Assembly (NCBI GenBank): GCA_022448925.1
Contig: JAKVCP010000012.1
Coordinates: forward strand, 1-64,000
Source of the DNA: Paracoccaceae bacterium
GTDB taxonomy: Bacteria; Pseudomonadota; Alphaproteobacteria; Rhodobacterales; Rhodobacteraceae
Length of the DNA: 64,000 nucleotides
Reading direction: 5' to 3'
Both the position numbers and the translations under genes were made by a program. Positions 8,700-17,414 of this stretch are shown in pieces. Position 1 is the first letter of the stretch; the number at the start of each line of letters is the position of its first letter. The notes under the pieces are model-generated. The model did no database searches and was not told the DNA's origin. It saw only the letters and a list, made by a program, of their open reading frames with translations.

Positions 8700-9566
8700 A
8701 TGGCCACTGGCGCGAACATCCGCACATATTTCAATGGAACCTGGCATGACGGCAATGTGCCGGTGATGATGGCCGCCGACCACGGCACCTGGCTTGGGTC
8801 GGCGGTGTTTGACGGCGCGCGCATGTTCAACGGCTTGACGCCAGACCTTGAGGCACATTGCGCCCGCGTCAATCGATCAGCCAAGGCTTTGATGCTGACA
8901 CCAACGGTATCCACAGCGCAAATGGTCGACCTGGTTCACGAAGGCCTGCGCGCCTATGATCAAGGGGCCGCGGTCTATATTCGACCGATGTATTGGGGGA
9001 TCGACGGTGATCTGACCGCGATTGTGCCAAGCGAAGACACCACCGGATTTGCCATTTGTCTCGAAGAAATCCCGATGGCACCCGAAACCGCCTCGGCGAC
9101 GCTGACCCGCACCCAGTTTCGGCGTCCCGTTCTTGAAGACGCCGTGGTCAATGCCAAGGCCGGATGCCTGTATCCCAACAACGCGCGCATGTTGAAAGAA
9201 GCGCGCCGCAAGGGATTTGCAAATGCGCTGGTTGCGGATGCCATGGGCAATGTGGCCGAAACGGCGACAGCGAATATCTTCATGGTCAAAGACGGAGAGG
9301 TGTTCACTCCGATCGCGAACGGCACCTTCCTGGCCGGCATCACACGCGCAAGACACATGGCCAACCTGCGCGCTGACGGAACCGAGGTACATGAAACCGT
9401 GCTGAGCTTTCAAGATTTCCACGACGCGGACGAAGTTTTCATGTCCGGCAACATGAACAAGATAACCCCGGTGACTGCCTTCGACGACACGCAATACCAG
9501 ATAGGTCCGATCACCCGGCGCGCGCGCGACATGTATTGGGACTGGGCAGCGTCGGAGAAAAGCTGA
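8700..9566 (+). CDS. Branched-chain amino acid aminotransferase-like (class IV PLP)
   Basis: 288 residues. Fold-type IV PLP enzyme transferring amino groups between 2-oxoglutarate and branched-chain oxo acids (or a related substrate). The Schiff-base lysine is Lys153 in VNAKAGCLYPN, and the cofactor-binding Glu187 is in VAETATANIF; both belong to the IlvE signature. GAGAGACAG precedes the ATG. Class IV members also include D-amino acid transaminases and ADC lyases, so the exact substrate is inferred, not shown. Confidence 0.85.
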   Translation: MATGANIRTYFNGTWHDGNVPVMMAADHGTWLGSAVFDGARMFNGLTPDLEAHCARVNRSAKALMLTPTVSTAQMVDLVHEGLRAYDQGAAVYIRPMYWGIDGDLTAIVPSEDTTGFAICLEEIPMAPETASATLTRTQFRRPVLEDAVVNAKAGCLYPNNARMLKEARRKGFANALVADAMGNVAETATANIFMVKDGEVFTPIANGTFLAGITRARHMANLRADGTEVHETVLSFQDFHDADEVFMSGNMNKITPVTAFDDTQYQIGPITRRARDMYWDWAASEKS

Positions 9567-9930
9567 CTTGAAGGCCACCGCCTCGATCCTCGTTGACGCG
9601 GCCAACCATCCCCTTGCACCCACATCTTTTTGGGTCCAGCGCCCGGGGCCCAGATGCCAGATGTGCCGCGACATATCCGTTCGCAAACCCTCAGGGCGGC
9701 TCAACAGGACAAGGCAACCCTGGTCGCACCGGATCGGTGACATTCGGTGATGTAAAGGTCACTGCATGCGACCAGCCCGATGCAGGACACAGGAGCGGGA
9801 CCTAAGGGCTGGGGCAGAGAGTTTGATCGATCAGGCGCCAGTTGCGTTGGTGTCACTGCTTGAAGGGCTTCGACGGCTATTGCACCCCCCTTCCCCCTGC
9901 GCCATGATCCCCCCGACAGGGAGACCCCAA
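9567..9930. other. Intergenic region, no gene seen
   Basis: 364 bases between the aminotransferase and the universal stress protein. No tRNA-like fold or recognisable frame; a frame open upstream of 9931 lacks any protein-like character before the USP domain starts. It presumably contains the promoter of the stress-protein gene. Confidence 0.4.
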
Positions 9931-10386
9931 ATGCGCAAGTTCCTCGTGGTTCTAGACGACAGCAAAGAATGCCTGAACGCCATGCGCTTTGCGGCGATGC
10001 GCGCGGCGCACACGAAGGGCGGTGTGGCGGTATTATCCGTGATTCCACCTGAAGAATTCAATCATTGGATCGGCGTCGCCGAAGTGATGCGTGAAGAAGC
10101 GCGCGAGCGTATTCACGCGCATTTCGAGGTCTTTGCGAAATGGATGCGGGACAAGCAGAATGTCGATCCCGAACTGGTGATCCGCGAAGGCGAACCTTTG
10201 CCTGAAATCATGGCCCAAATCCGAGAGGACACCGACATTGGCGTTTTGGTTCTTGGCGCTGGCACCGGGCGAAAAGGCCCGGGCCCGCTGGTCACACAAT
10301 TGACCCGCAGCTCAGGAAGCTTGCCAATTCCGGTCACGATTGTACCCGGCGACCTTAGCAAAGAGCGTTTGGAAAGCATCACCTGA
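9931..10386 (+). CDS. Universal stress protein (UspA family)
   Basis: 151 residues from the ATG at 9931, preceded by GGGAG. The N-terminal strand MRKFLVVLDDSKECLNAMRF and the C-terminal GVLVLGAGTGRKGPGPLV fit the UspA fold, with a nucleotide-binding-type G-x2-G-x9-G(S/T) region in altered form ending in SGSLPIPVTIVPG. A cytoplasmic stress-linked protein; whether it binds ATP is uncertain. Monocistronic by its surroundings. Confidence 0.88.
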   Translation: MRKFLVVLDDSKECLNAMRFAAMRAAHTKGGVAVLSVIPPEEFNHWIGVAEVMREEARERIHAHFEVFAKWMRDKQNVDPELVIREGEPLPEIMAQIREDTDIGVLVLGAGTGRKGPGPLVTQLTRSSGSLPIPVTIVPGDLSKERLESIT

Positions 10387-10695
10387 TCTGCGACGCCCAA
10401 CATGACGTTGGCAGCCGCAGGGCGTCCGGGCGTTCTGCACCAAGGCGTCGCGCCCCTGGCGCGCAAGGCCCGATGAGTGCGATCCGACACCTTGAAATAT
10501 CCGGTGCCAGGGACGGCGCGTCTTTTACCCCGAGGGCCGCGCTGCGTGTTGGCCTGTCAAAGGCTGTTGCAGCGTCCTGCAAAGGTCCTGAGCGGTCAGA
10601 ACCCGCGCTGGCGGGATCTCTTTAGAATCGTTCCAAACATTGACATCGCGCCTTGGCGGGCGCATATCTCGAGAAACCTAAAAGGATTGCAGCCG
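10387..10695. other. Intergenic region with small hairpins
   Basis: 309 bases. Just after the stress-protein stop, GACGCCC (10392-10398) can pair with GGGCGTC about 24 bases later, enclosing CCAAC/GTTGG; there is no T tract, so it is a weak terminator candidate. Nothing else recognised; the promoter of the NifU-type gene probably lies near its right end. Confidence 0.4.
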
Positions 10696-11259
10696 ATGTT
10701 CATCCAAACCGAATCCACGCCCAACCCCGCCACATTGAAGTTCCTGCCCGGTCAGACCGTGCTAGAGATGGGCACAGCTGATTTTCCATCACCCGACGGG
10801 GCCGCTGCCTCGCCTTTGGCAACACGCATATTTGCGGTAAGTGGTGTCACCGGGGTATTTTTTGGCAATGATTTCGTCACTGTAACCAAGGACGACGCGG
10901 TTGACTGGGATCACCTGAAACCGGCCATTCTGGGCGCCATAATGGAACATTTCCAGTCGGGCCAGCCCGTTATGTCAGATGGCGCGCAACAGTCTTCGGG
11001 ACACGCTGATCACGACGGCGAAGATGGCGAGATCGTCGGTCAAATCAAAGAGCTTCTGGACAGCCGGGTGCGTCCCGCCGTTGCGCAGGACGGGGGCGAC
11101 ATCACCTTCCACGGGTTTGAGCACGGCATCGTTTATCTGCACATGCAGGGCGCATGCGCGGGCTGCCCGTCCTCGACCCTGACGCTGAAAATGGGGATTG
11201 AGAACTTGTTGCGTCACTATATCCCAGAAGTGACCGAGGTGCGCCCGGTCACAGTTTGA
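10696..11259 (+). CDS. NifU-type Fe-S cluster carrier (Nfu_N plus NifU domains)
   Basis: 187 residues from the ATG at 10696. Residues ~1-88 match the Nfu N-terminal domain (FIQTESTPNPATLKFLPGQ), and residues ~112-187 the NifU C-terminal domain with QDGGDITFHGF and the cluster-binding C154-AG-C157. This architecture is the bacterial counterpart of mitochondrial NFU1, which delivers 4Fe-4S clusters to client enzymes. A His/Asp/Gly-rich linker separates the domains. It is 21 bases upstream of tsaB and probably co-transcribed. Confidence 0.92.
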   Translation: MFIQTESTPNPATLKFLPGQTVLEMGTADFPSPDGAAASPLATRIFAVSGVTGVFFGNDFVTVTKDDAVDWDHLKPAILGAIMEHFQSGQPVMSDGAQQSSGHADHDGEDGEIVGQIKELLDSRVRPAVAQDGGDITFHGFEHGIVYLHMQGACAGCPSSTLTLKMGIENLLRHYIPEVTEVRPVTV

Positions 11260-11280
11260 TCTGTTGAGTGATCTTCGGCG

Positions 11281-11937
11281 ATGACATCGTCTCCTTTGCT
11301 TTTGGCCTTTGACACCTCGGGTCCACATTGTGCTGCGGCCTTGATCCGTGGGAGCGACCTGCTGGCACAGAAGACGGAAGAGATGAGCAAGGGGCAGGCC
11401 GAACGTTTGTTTCCCTTGCTCGAAGAGCTTATGACAGAGCACCGGGTCACCTGGGAAAACCTCGAAGGTATCGGCGTTGGCATAGGGCCCGGGAACTTCA
11501 CAGGGATCCGTTTGTCGGTCTCAGCGGCGCGAGGATTGGCAGTGTCACTGGGCAGACCGGCGATCGGCGTATCGATGTTCGAAGCGCTTACCTTTGGCTA
11601 TGACGCTCCGGTTCTGTGCAGCCTGGATGCGCGACGCGATCGTGTCTATGCACAACTTCTGAACGACACGCCGATGACACCGGTACATTGTCATTTCGAT
11701 GACGTCCCTTTGCCCAGCCCCAAGGCCGAAGCAGCAGTGATAGGACACCGTGCCCAAGAGCTTGCGGACCGTACTGGCGGCGTTGTCCTGCAGCCGGCAT
11801 ATCCTCTGGCCGAGGCCATCGCGCGCAAGGCAGTCAGTCGGCTTGACAAGGCACAGGGTCCCGCACCTGCCCCCCTTTACATCAAGCCCGCCGACGCAGC
11901 GCCATCCAGGGTAGCGCCTCCGCCGCTGCTGTCATGA
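11281..11937 (+). CDS. tsaB: tRNA threonylcarbamoyladenosine biosynthesis protein TsaB
   Basis: 218 residues of the ASKHA fold. Required with TsaD and TsaE for the t6A37 modification of ANN-decoding tRNAs. Hallmarks: LLLAFDTSG at the N-terminus and GIGVGIGPGNFTGIRLSVSAARGLA in the middle. It lacks the TsaD metal site, as expected. Its stop overlaps the next ATG by four bases (ATGA, 11934-11937), coupling it to the acetyltransferase, a common tsaB-rimI arrangement. Confidence 0.93.
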   Translation: MTSSPLLLAFDTSGPHCAAALIRGSDLLAQKTEEMSKGQAERLFPLLEELMTEHRVTWENLEGIGVGIGPGNFTGIRLSVSAARGLAVSLGRPAIGVSMFEALTFGYDAPVLCSLDARRDRVYAQLLNDTPMTPVHCHFDDVPLPSPKAEAAVIGHRAQELADRTGGVVLQPAYPLAEAIARKAVSRLDKAQGPAPAPLYIKPADAAPSRVAPPPLLS

Positions 11938-12353
11938 CCCCCGAAACGCTTGCCGCAGTGCAGGATCGGGCTTACGTCCACATGCGCCCATGGCGCGCGC
12001 GGGACTTTCAAGCAGCGCTGGCCCGTCCGACCACCAAACTGGTCACACATCGCAGCAGTTTCTTACTGGCCCAGGTCATCCCGGACGACGCTGAGATCCT
12101 GACCATCTTCACCGACCCCGACGCCCAGCGACAAGGACAAGGGCGCAGGCTTATGCAAGAGTTCGAATCACAAATGACCCGGCTGAAGGTCACACGTCTT
12201 TTGCTGGACGTTGCAGCGATCAACACATCGGCCGTCGCCTTTTACACGGCGCTGGGGTTCACACAGGACGGAAACCGCAGACAATATTACACGCTGCGTG
12301 ACGGAAAACGCAGCGATGCGATCCTGATGTCAAAAACCCTGACACCTGAATGA
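11934..12353 (+). CDS. rimI: GNAT acetyltransferase, RimI-like
   Basis: 139 residues with a GNAT core: ILTIFTDPDAQRQGQGRRLM contains the acetyl-CoA-binding motif A (Q-x-x-G-x-G/R), then LLLDVAAINTSAVAFYTALGF is motif B. RimI acetylates the N-terminal alanine of ribosomal protein S18, but GNAT members next to tsaB can have other targets. The symbol rests on context plus fold, so the substrate is an inference. Confidence 0.8.
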   Translation: MTPETLAAVQDRAYVHMRPWRARDFQAALARPTTKLVTHRSSFLLAQVIPDDAEILTIFTDPDAQRQGQGRRLMQEFESQMTRLKVTRLLLDVAAINTSAVAFYTALGFTQDGNRRQYYTLRDGKRSDAILMSKTLTPE

Positions 12354-12385
12354 CACCGCGGCATGACCCTGAAGCTGGCCAATCC

Positions 12386-12401
12386 TTGACCTAACGGTCA
12401 A
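12386..12401. promoter_or_regulatory. Palindromic operator-like site upstream of the BMP transporter
   Basis: TTGACC-TAAC-GGTCAA, a perfect 6-4-6 inverted repeat, followed at 12430 by another TTGACC. It lies 134 bases upstream of the solute-binding protein ATG in the only gap ahead of the operon. It could bind a dimeric repressor; no regulator gene is adjacent. Confidence 0.4.
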
Positions 12402-12534
12402 AGAATGCCCAATTCCGGGAAAAAACCGGTTGACCCTTTTGAACGGCTGCGGCCTTAATCAGGCTTGATCTCCAATGATCTGCAACGAGCGGCCAAAGGC
12501 ACGTGCCGCCACCAACCATCTGGGAGCACAACAC

Positions 12535-13536
12535 ATGACTCTTATGCAGAAATTCCTCGGCGCGGCTGCGGCCCTGGCCCTGACCGGCGGTGCAGCTCTG
12601 GCCGAGCCCGCACTGATCTATGACCTGGGCGGCAAGTTCGACAAATCCTTCAACGAAGCGGCCTTTAACGGTGCCGAGAAGTTTGCGGCCGAAGGCGGCA
12701 GCTATCGCGACATCGAACTGCAGTCCGAAGCACAGCGCGAGCAGGCCCTGCGCCGCTTCGCCGAGGCCGGCTTCAACCCGGTTATCACAACCGGCTTCTC
12801 GATTGCCCCGATCATGGGTGAAGTGGCCAAGGATTATCCCGACACCAAGTTCGTCAACATTGATGGCTGGTTGCCCGAAGTTCCACCAAACGTTCAGCTG
12901 ATCGGCTTTCAGGAACACCAGGGGTCATATCTTGTGGGCATGATGGCGGCCATGGCGTCCAAGACCGGCACCGTTGGCTTTATCGGCGGTATGGACATCC
13001 CGCTGATCCGCCACTTTGGCTGTGGGTATGCGCAGGGCGCGAAATCCGTGAACCCTGATATCCAGATTGTCGCAAACATGACCGGCACGACGCCCACGGC
13101 TTGGAATGACCCGGTCAAAGGCTCGGAACTGACCAAAGCCCAGATTGCACAGGGCGCTGATGTGATCTACGCGGCCGCAGGCGGCACCGGTGTTGGTGTT
13201 CTGCAAACCGCTGCTGACGAAGGCATTCTGTCGATCGGCGTGGACAGCAACCAGAACCACCTGCACCCCGGCAAGGTTCTGACGTCGATGCTCAAGCGTG
13301 TTGACGTTGCCGTCTACAACTCGATGAAGGCCGGCGAAGACATGGAAACAGGTGGGTTCACAGTTCTGGGCCTGGCCGAAGAGGGTGTGGGCTATGCATT
13401 GGATGACAACAATGCGCCGCTGGTCTCGGACGAGATGAAAATGGCTGTCGACAAGGCGCGCGAGATGATCATCGCAGGAGATCTGGAAGTGACCGCGTAC
13501 TACGCCAATGACAGCTGCCCCGCGCACCAGTTCTAA
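12535..13536 (+). CDS. BMP-family ABC transporter substrate-binding protein
   Basis: 333 residues with a clear signal peptide (MTLMQKFLGAAAALALTGGA, cut near ALA-EP). The mature part fits the BMP/Med family (PF02608): LIYDLGGKFDKSFNEAAFNG, then the GTVGFIGGMDIPLIRHFGCG stretch. BMP proteins usually bind purine nucleosides, and the ATPase and two permeases that follow are of the matching class. The ATG at 12535 is chosen over the upstream frame because of the signal peptide and the GGAG 10 bases before it. First and most abundant product of the operon. Confidence 0.9.
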   Translation: MTLMQKFLGAAAALALTGGAALAEPALIYDLGGKFDKSFNEAAFNGAEKFAAEGGSYRDIELQSEAQREQALRRFAEAGFNPVITTGFSIAPIMGEVAKDYPDTKFVNIDGWLPEVPPNVQLIGFQEHQGSYLVGMMAAMASKTGTVGFIGGMDIPLIRHFGCGYAQGAKSVNPDIQIVANMTGTTPTAWNDPVKGSELTKAQIAQGADVIYAAAGGTGVGVLQTAADEGILSIGVDSNQNHLHPGKVLTSMLKRVDVAVYNSMKAGEDMETGGFTVLGLAEEGVGYALDDNNAPLVSDEMKMAVDKAREMIIAGDLEVTAYYANDSCPAHQF

Positions 13537-13559
13537 GCTTGAAAACTGACATGCTTTCG

Positions 13560-13590
13560 AACCGCGCCCGCCTTGGTGGTGGGCGCGGTT
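13560..13590 (+). promoter_or_regulatory. Intercistronic stem-loop after the binding-protein gene
   Basis: Perfect 10-bp GC-rich stem, AACCGCGCCC (13560-13569) with GGGCGCGGTT (13581-13590), and no T tract. Located between the solute-binding protein and the ATPase gene, where such loops typically stabilise the upstream message or cause partial termination so the binding protein is made in excess. Confidence 0.65.
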
Positions 13591-13615
13591 CCCATGACAA
13601 GACAGAGGGTCCAGT

Positions 13616-15148
13616 GTGAGCAAAGAACCTGCAATCGAGTTGCGCGGCATCTCCAAGGCTTTTGGGCCGGTTCAGGCCAACAAGGACATCTCGATTTCTG
13701 TCATGCCCGGCACGATACACGGCATAATCGGCGAAAATGGCGCCGGGAAATCAACGCTGATGTCGATCCTCTATGGGTTTTACAAGGCTGATGCCGGCGA
13801 GATCTTCATCGCTGGGAAAAAGACCGAGATCCCTGACAGCCAGGCCGCGATTGGCGCGGGTATCGGCATGGTGTTTCAGCACTTCAAACTGGTGCAAAAT
13901 TTCACCGTTCTCGAAAATATCATCCTGGGCGCCGAGGACGGCGCGCTGTTGCGTCCTTCACTGGCCAAAGCGCGTGAAACCCTGACTGATCTTGCACGGG
14001 AATACGAGTTGAATGTCGACCCCGACGCCTTGATCGAAGAGGTCGGCGTGGGAATGCAGCAGCGGGTCGAGATCCTGAAGGCGCTGTACCGACAGGCCGA
14101 TATCCTGATCCTTGATGAGCCCACAGGAGTGTTAACTCCGGCTGAGGCAGATCAGTTGTTCCGAATTCTAGACCGCCTTCGCAACGAAGGAAAGACGATC
14201 ATCCTGATCACGCACAAGCTGCGTGAGATCATGGACATCACCGACACAGTCAGCGTCATGCGGCGCGGCGAGATGACTGCGACGGTGAAAACCTCTGAAA
14301 CCAACCCCGAAGAGCTGGCCGAATTGATGGTTGGCCGCAAGGTTCTGCTGCGCGTTGACAAGCTGCCGGCACAGCCCGGTGACAAGGTGCTTCAGGTCGA
14401 AGACCTGCGATTTATTGACAGCGCCGGGGTCGAGCGGCTGAAAGGGATCAACCTCGATGTCCGCGCAGGCGAGATCCTGGGCATCGCCGGCGTGGCCGGA
14501 AATGGCCAATCTGAGCTATTGGAAATTCTGGGGGGCTACGCAACGGCGACGGGGCGGATCCGCATGAATGGCCGGGATCTGGATTTGACGGGAACCGAGT
14601 CAGACGGTCAATCCCGCCGCGCGGCCGGGATCGCCCATGTGCCCGAAGATCGGCAAAGCGAAGGCTTGATCATGAATTTCTCAGCTTGGGAAAACACGGT
14701 CTTTGGCTATCACCTCGATCCCGCCTGGCAGCGCGGGCTTTTTATGGACAATGCCGCAATCAAAGCCGAGGCCGCAGAGAAAATGCAGCGCTTTGACGTG
14801 CGGCCCGCAAACCCGAAACTTGCAGCCAAGAACTTCTCTGGTGGGAATCAGCAGAAAATCGTGCTCGCACGTGAGATTGAGCGCAATCCTGAACTCTTGC
14901 TGGTCGGTCAGCCGACACGCGGTGTGGACATCGGAGCGATTGAGTTCATTCACAAACAGATCGTGGCTTTGCGGGATGCCGGAAAGGCTATTTTGCTCGT
15001 TTCGGTCGAATTGGAAGAAATCCTGAGCTTGGCAGACCGGGTCGTTGTCATGTTTGACGGCCAGATCATGGGGGAACGCCTGGCAGCTGAGACGAACGAA
15101 AAAGAACTGGGACTGATGATGGCCGGGGTCAGCGGAGATGCTGCATGA
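13616..15148 (+). CDS. Nucleoside ABC transporter, duplicated ATPase subunit
   Basis: 510 residues from a GTG at 13616, two ABC domains in tandem. Domain 1 has a full Walker A (GENGAGKST, 39-47) and Walker B (ILILDEPTGVLTP) but a non-canonical signature near EVGVGMQQRVEI. Domain 2 has a degenerate P-loop (GVAGNGQSELLE) and a canonical NFSGGNQQKIVLARE. This pattern is normal for RbsA-like and nucleoside (YufO/NupO-like) importers. It energises uptake of the ligand bound by the upstream BMP protein. Confidence 0.93.
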   Translation: MSKEPAIELRGISKAFGPVQANKDISISVMPGTIHGIIGENGAGKSTLMSILYGFYKADAGEIFIAGKKTEIPDSQAAIGAGIGMVFQHFKLVQNFTVLENIILGAEDGALLRPSLAKARETLTDLAREYELNVDPDALIEEVGVGMQQRVEILKALYRQADILILDEPTGVLTPAEADQLFRILDRLRNEGKTIILITHKLREIMDITDTVSVMRRGEMTATVKTSETNPEELAELMVGRKVLLRVDKLPAQPGDKVLQVEDLRFIDSAGVERLKGINLDVRAGEILGIAGVAGNGQSELLEILGGYATATGRIRMNGRDLDLTGTESDGQSRRAAGIAHVPEDRQSEGLIMNFSAWENTVFGYHLDPAWQRGLFMDNAAIKAEAAEKMQRFDVRPANPKLAAKNFSGGNQQKIVLAREIERNPELLLVGQPTRGVDIGAIEFIHKQIVALRDAGKAILLVSVELEEILSLADRVVVMFDGQIMGERLAAETNEKELGLMMAGVSGDAA

Positions 15149-15166
15149 AGACCGCCAACTGTGGCG

Positions 15167-15189
15167 CCGTTTTCCATCTGGAAAAACGG
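15167..15189 (+). promoter_or_regulatory. Stem-loop between ATPase and permease genes
   Basis: CCGTTTTCC (15167-15175), loop ATCT, then GGAAAAACGG (15180-15189): a 9-bp stem with one bulged base. It lies in the 88-base gap and may modulate expression of the permeases. Function inferred from position only. Confidence 0.4.
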
Positions 15190-15236
15190 TTCGGAAATCG
15201 TTTTGAATTTCAGCACCCATCCGAAAAACGGAGCGT

Positions 15237-16331
15237 ATGATGGACAGAATGCCTGCCTGGGCCGACGCGACCCTTGTCCCGCTGATTTCCCTGTTTCTGG
15301 CGGCCGTCCTGTCGGCCATTGTCATCATGGCGATCGGAGAAAACCCGATCTCGGCCTTCATGCTGATGGTCGACGGCACGCTGATGCGATCGTCGGGCTG
15401 GGGCTACATGCTGTATTACGCGACGAACTTCATGTTCACCGGCCTTGCGGTGGCGGTGGCATTCCACGCTCGCCTGTTCAATATCGGAGGAGAAGGTCAG
15501 GCCCTGCTTGGCGGTCTTGGCGTAGCGCTGGTTTGCATGTACATCCCTTGGCCTCATTGGTCTTTGGCGATTTTTGGGGCAAGTGTTGGCGCCGCCCTGT
15601 TTGGCGCAGCCTGGGCCTATATCCCTGCGGTTCTACAGGCCAAGCGTGGAAGCCATATCGTGATCACAACGATCATGTTCAACTTTATTGCCGCTGCCGT
15701 ACTGAATTACGTCCTGGTCAACGTGCTGCGCCCCAAGGGCGCACAAGAGCCCGCAACCGGATTTTTCCCAGACGCCACAGCTCTTCCATCGTTTTTTGAC
15801 ATGTTCGCCACCGAAGGCTCGCGGTTGTTCCGCAATTCACCGGCAAATGTCACGTTCTTCTTGGCGCTGGCCGCCTGCGTCGCCGTCTGGCTTTTGATCT
15901 GGCACACCCGGCTGGGCTATCAGATCCGCGCCTTTGGCGAACGTGAAAGCGCGGCAAAATATGCAGGTATCAACCCGGTCCGCATCACTGTCATCGCCAT
16001 GCTGATCTCGGGCGGATTGGCGGGCATGATGGCGGTCAACACAACCATGGGCGAGGCCGAGCGCCTGATCCTGAATGCCACCGAAGGCGCGGGCTTCATT
16101 GGCATTGCCGTCGCGCTCATGGGACGGTCGCATCCTTTTGGCATTTTCCTTGCCGCGCTGTTGTTTGGCTTTCTCTACCAGGGTGGTGCAGAGCTGGCAC
16201 TCTGGACCAATATTCCCCGCGAGCTGATTGTGGTTATCCAAGCCTTGGTGATCCTGTTCACCGGGGCGCTTGACAACATGGTGCGCATGCCGCTTGAACG
16301 CCTCTTCCTTATCCTGCGGAGGACCTCCTGA
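15237..16331 (+). CDS. Nucleoside ABC transporter permease 1
   Basis: 364 residues, eight to ten hydrophobic helices, of the BPD_transp_2 permease family (YufP/NupP-like). The segment FNIGGEGQALLGGLG is the family's conserved interface with the ATPase and membrane core; a second hallmark is FGERESAAKYAGINPVRI. Two adjacent ATGs (15237 and 15240) follow CGGAG. Its stop codon shares a base with the next start (TGATG). Confidence 0.92.
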   Translation: MMDRMPAWADATLVPLISLFLAAVLSAIVIMAIGENPISAFMLMVDGTLMRSSGWGYMLYYATNFMFTGLAVAVAFHARLFNIGGEGQALLGGLGVALVCMYIPWPHWSLAIFGASVGAALFGAAWAYIPAVLQAKRGSHIVITTIMFNFIAAAVLNYVLVNVLRPKGAQEPATGFFPDATALPSFFDMFATEGSRLFRNSPANVTFFLALAACVAVWLLIWHTRLGYQIRAFGERESAAKYAGINPVRITVIAMLISGGLAGMMAVNTTMGEAERLILNATEGAGFIGIAVALMGRSHPFGIFLAALLFGFLYQGGAELALWTNIPRELIVVIQALVILFTGALDNMVRMPLERLFLILRRTS

Positions 16332-17296
16332 TGGACGCCGTACAGCTGATCCAGGTCGCGGACTCAACCCTGCGTCTGTCAACGCCGCTTTTGCTGGCCT
16401 GCCTGGCTGGCCTGTTCTCTGAACGCGCGGGCATTTTTGACATCGGCCTCGAAGGCAAAATGTTGGCCGCTGCGTTTTTCTCGGCCGGGATTGCTGCGCT
16501 GACAGGATCGGTCTGGGTTGGTCTTCTTGCGGGCATTGGCGCTTCACTTGTTCTTTCTGCCGTGCATGGATTGGCCTCGATCACCTTTCGCGGCAACCAG
16601 TTGATTTCGGGTGTTGCCATCAACTTCCTCGCCGCCGGCTTGACTGTGTTGATAGCCCAGGACTGGTTCAAACAGGGGGGCCGCACACCGTCGCTGGAAG
16701 GGTCCGAGCGGTTTGGCGAGATTGATCTGCCCTTTGCAGAGGCCCTATCCGGGGTGCCATTCGTTGGACCAATTTATTCAGAAATCCTGTCCGGCCACAC
16801 GCTGCTGGTCTATGTCGGACTGGCCATGGTGCCACTGACGTGGTGGGTCTTGTTCAGAACCCGCTTTGGTTTGCGTCTGCGTGCCGTTGGCGAAGCGCCC
16901 GAGGCCGTCGATACGGCCGGTGTCTCAGTTGTCGGTTTGCGCTTTGCAGCAGTGGCGATCTGCGGTGTGCTTTGCGGCTTGGCGGGCGCGTATCTGGCAA
17001 CCGGGCAACAGGCAGGGTTCGTCAAGGACATGACAGCTGGTCGCGGTTTCATCGCTTTGGCGGCTCTGATCTTTGCCAAATGGCGTCCTTGGTATGCCTT
17101 GGGAGCCTGTCTTCTCTTTGGCCTGTTGCAAGCCGTGGCGATCCAATTTCAGAATATTGATGTCGGCGGATTTATCATTCCGGTCCAGTTCATGGATGCC
17201 CTGCCCTACATTCTGACTGTGGTGATTCTTGCGGGCTTTGTGGGCAAGGCCATTCCTCCGCGCGCGGGCGGAGCCCCCTACGTAAAGGAACGGTAA
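16331..17296 (+). CDS. Nucleoside ABC transporter permease 2
   Basis: 321 residues, polytopic, same family as its neighbour (YufQ/NupQ-like). FSERAGIFDIGLEGKMLAAA is the counterpart of the EGQ motif in permease 1, and LRLRAVGEAPEAVDTAGVSV matches its cytoplasmic loop. The two permeases form the heterodimeric channel. GGAGG precedes the ATG. The operon ends here, with 118 bases before the TauE/SafE gene. Confidence 0.92.
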   Translation: MDAVQLIQVADSTLRLSTPLLLACLAGLFSERAGIFDIGLEGKMLAAAFFSAGIAALTGSVWVGLLAGIGASLVLSAVHGLASITFRGNQLISGVAINFLAAGLTVLIAQDWFKQGGRTPSLEGSERFGEIDLPFAEALSGVPFVGPIYSEILSGHTLLVYVGLAMVPLTWWVLFRTRFGLRLRAVGEAPEAVDTAGVSVVGLRFAAVAICGVLCGLAGAYLATGQQAGFVKDMTAGRGFIALAALIFAKWRPWYALGACLLFGLLQAVAIQFQNIDVGGFIIPVQFMDALPYILTVVILAGFVGKAIPPRAGGAPYVKER

Positions 17297-17414
17297 GCCC
17301 ACTTGGCCGCGTTTGGCTGCTGCATCGGGGTTTCTGGACGACAAAAATGCTGCGGGCGCAAAAAGCGCGGCCTCAGCAGCTTGCCAAATGCGAGGCGCTG
17401 CGCGATGTAGAGCC

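Noticed and set aside
12475-12534. Upstream start for the BMP binding protein
   Set aside because: It would place the signal peptide inside the protein; the ATG at 12535 has GGAG and begins the signal sequence.
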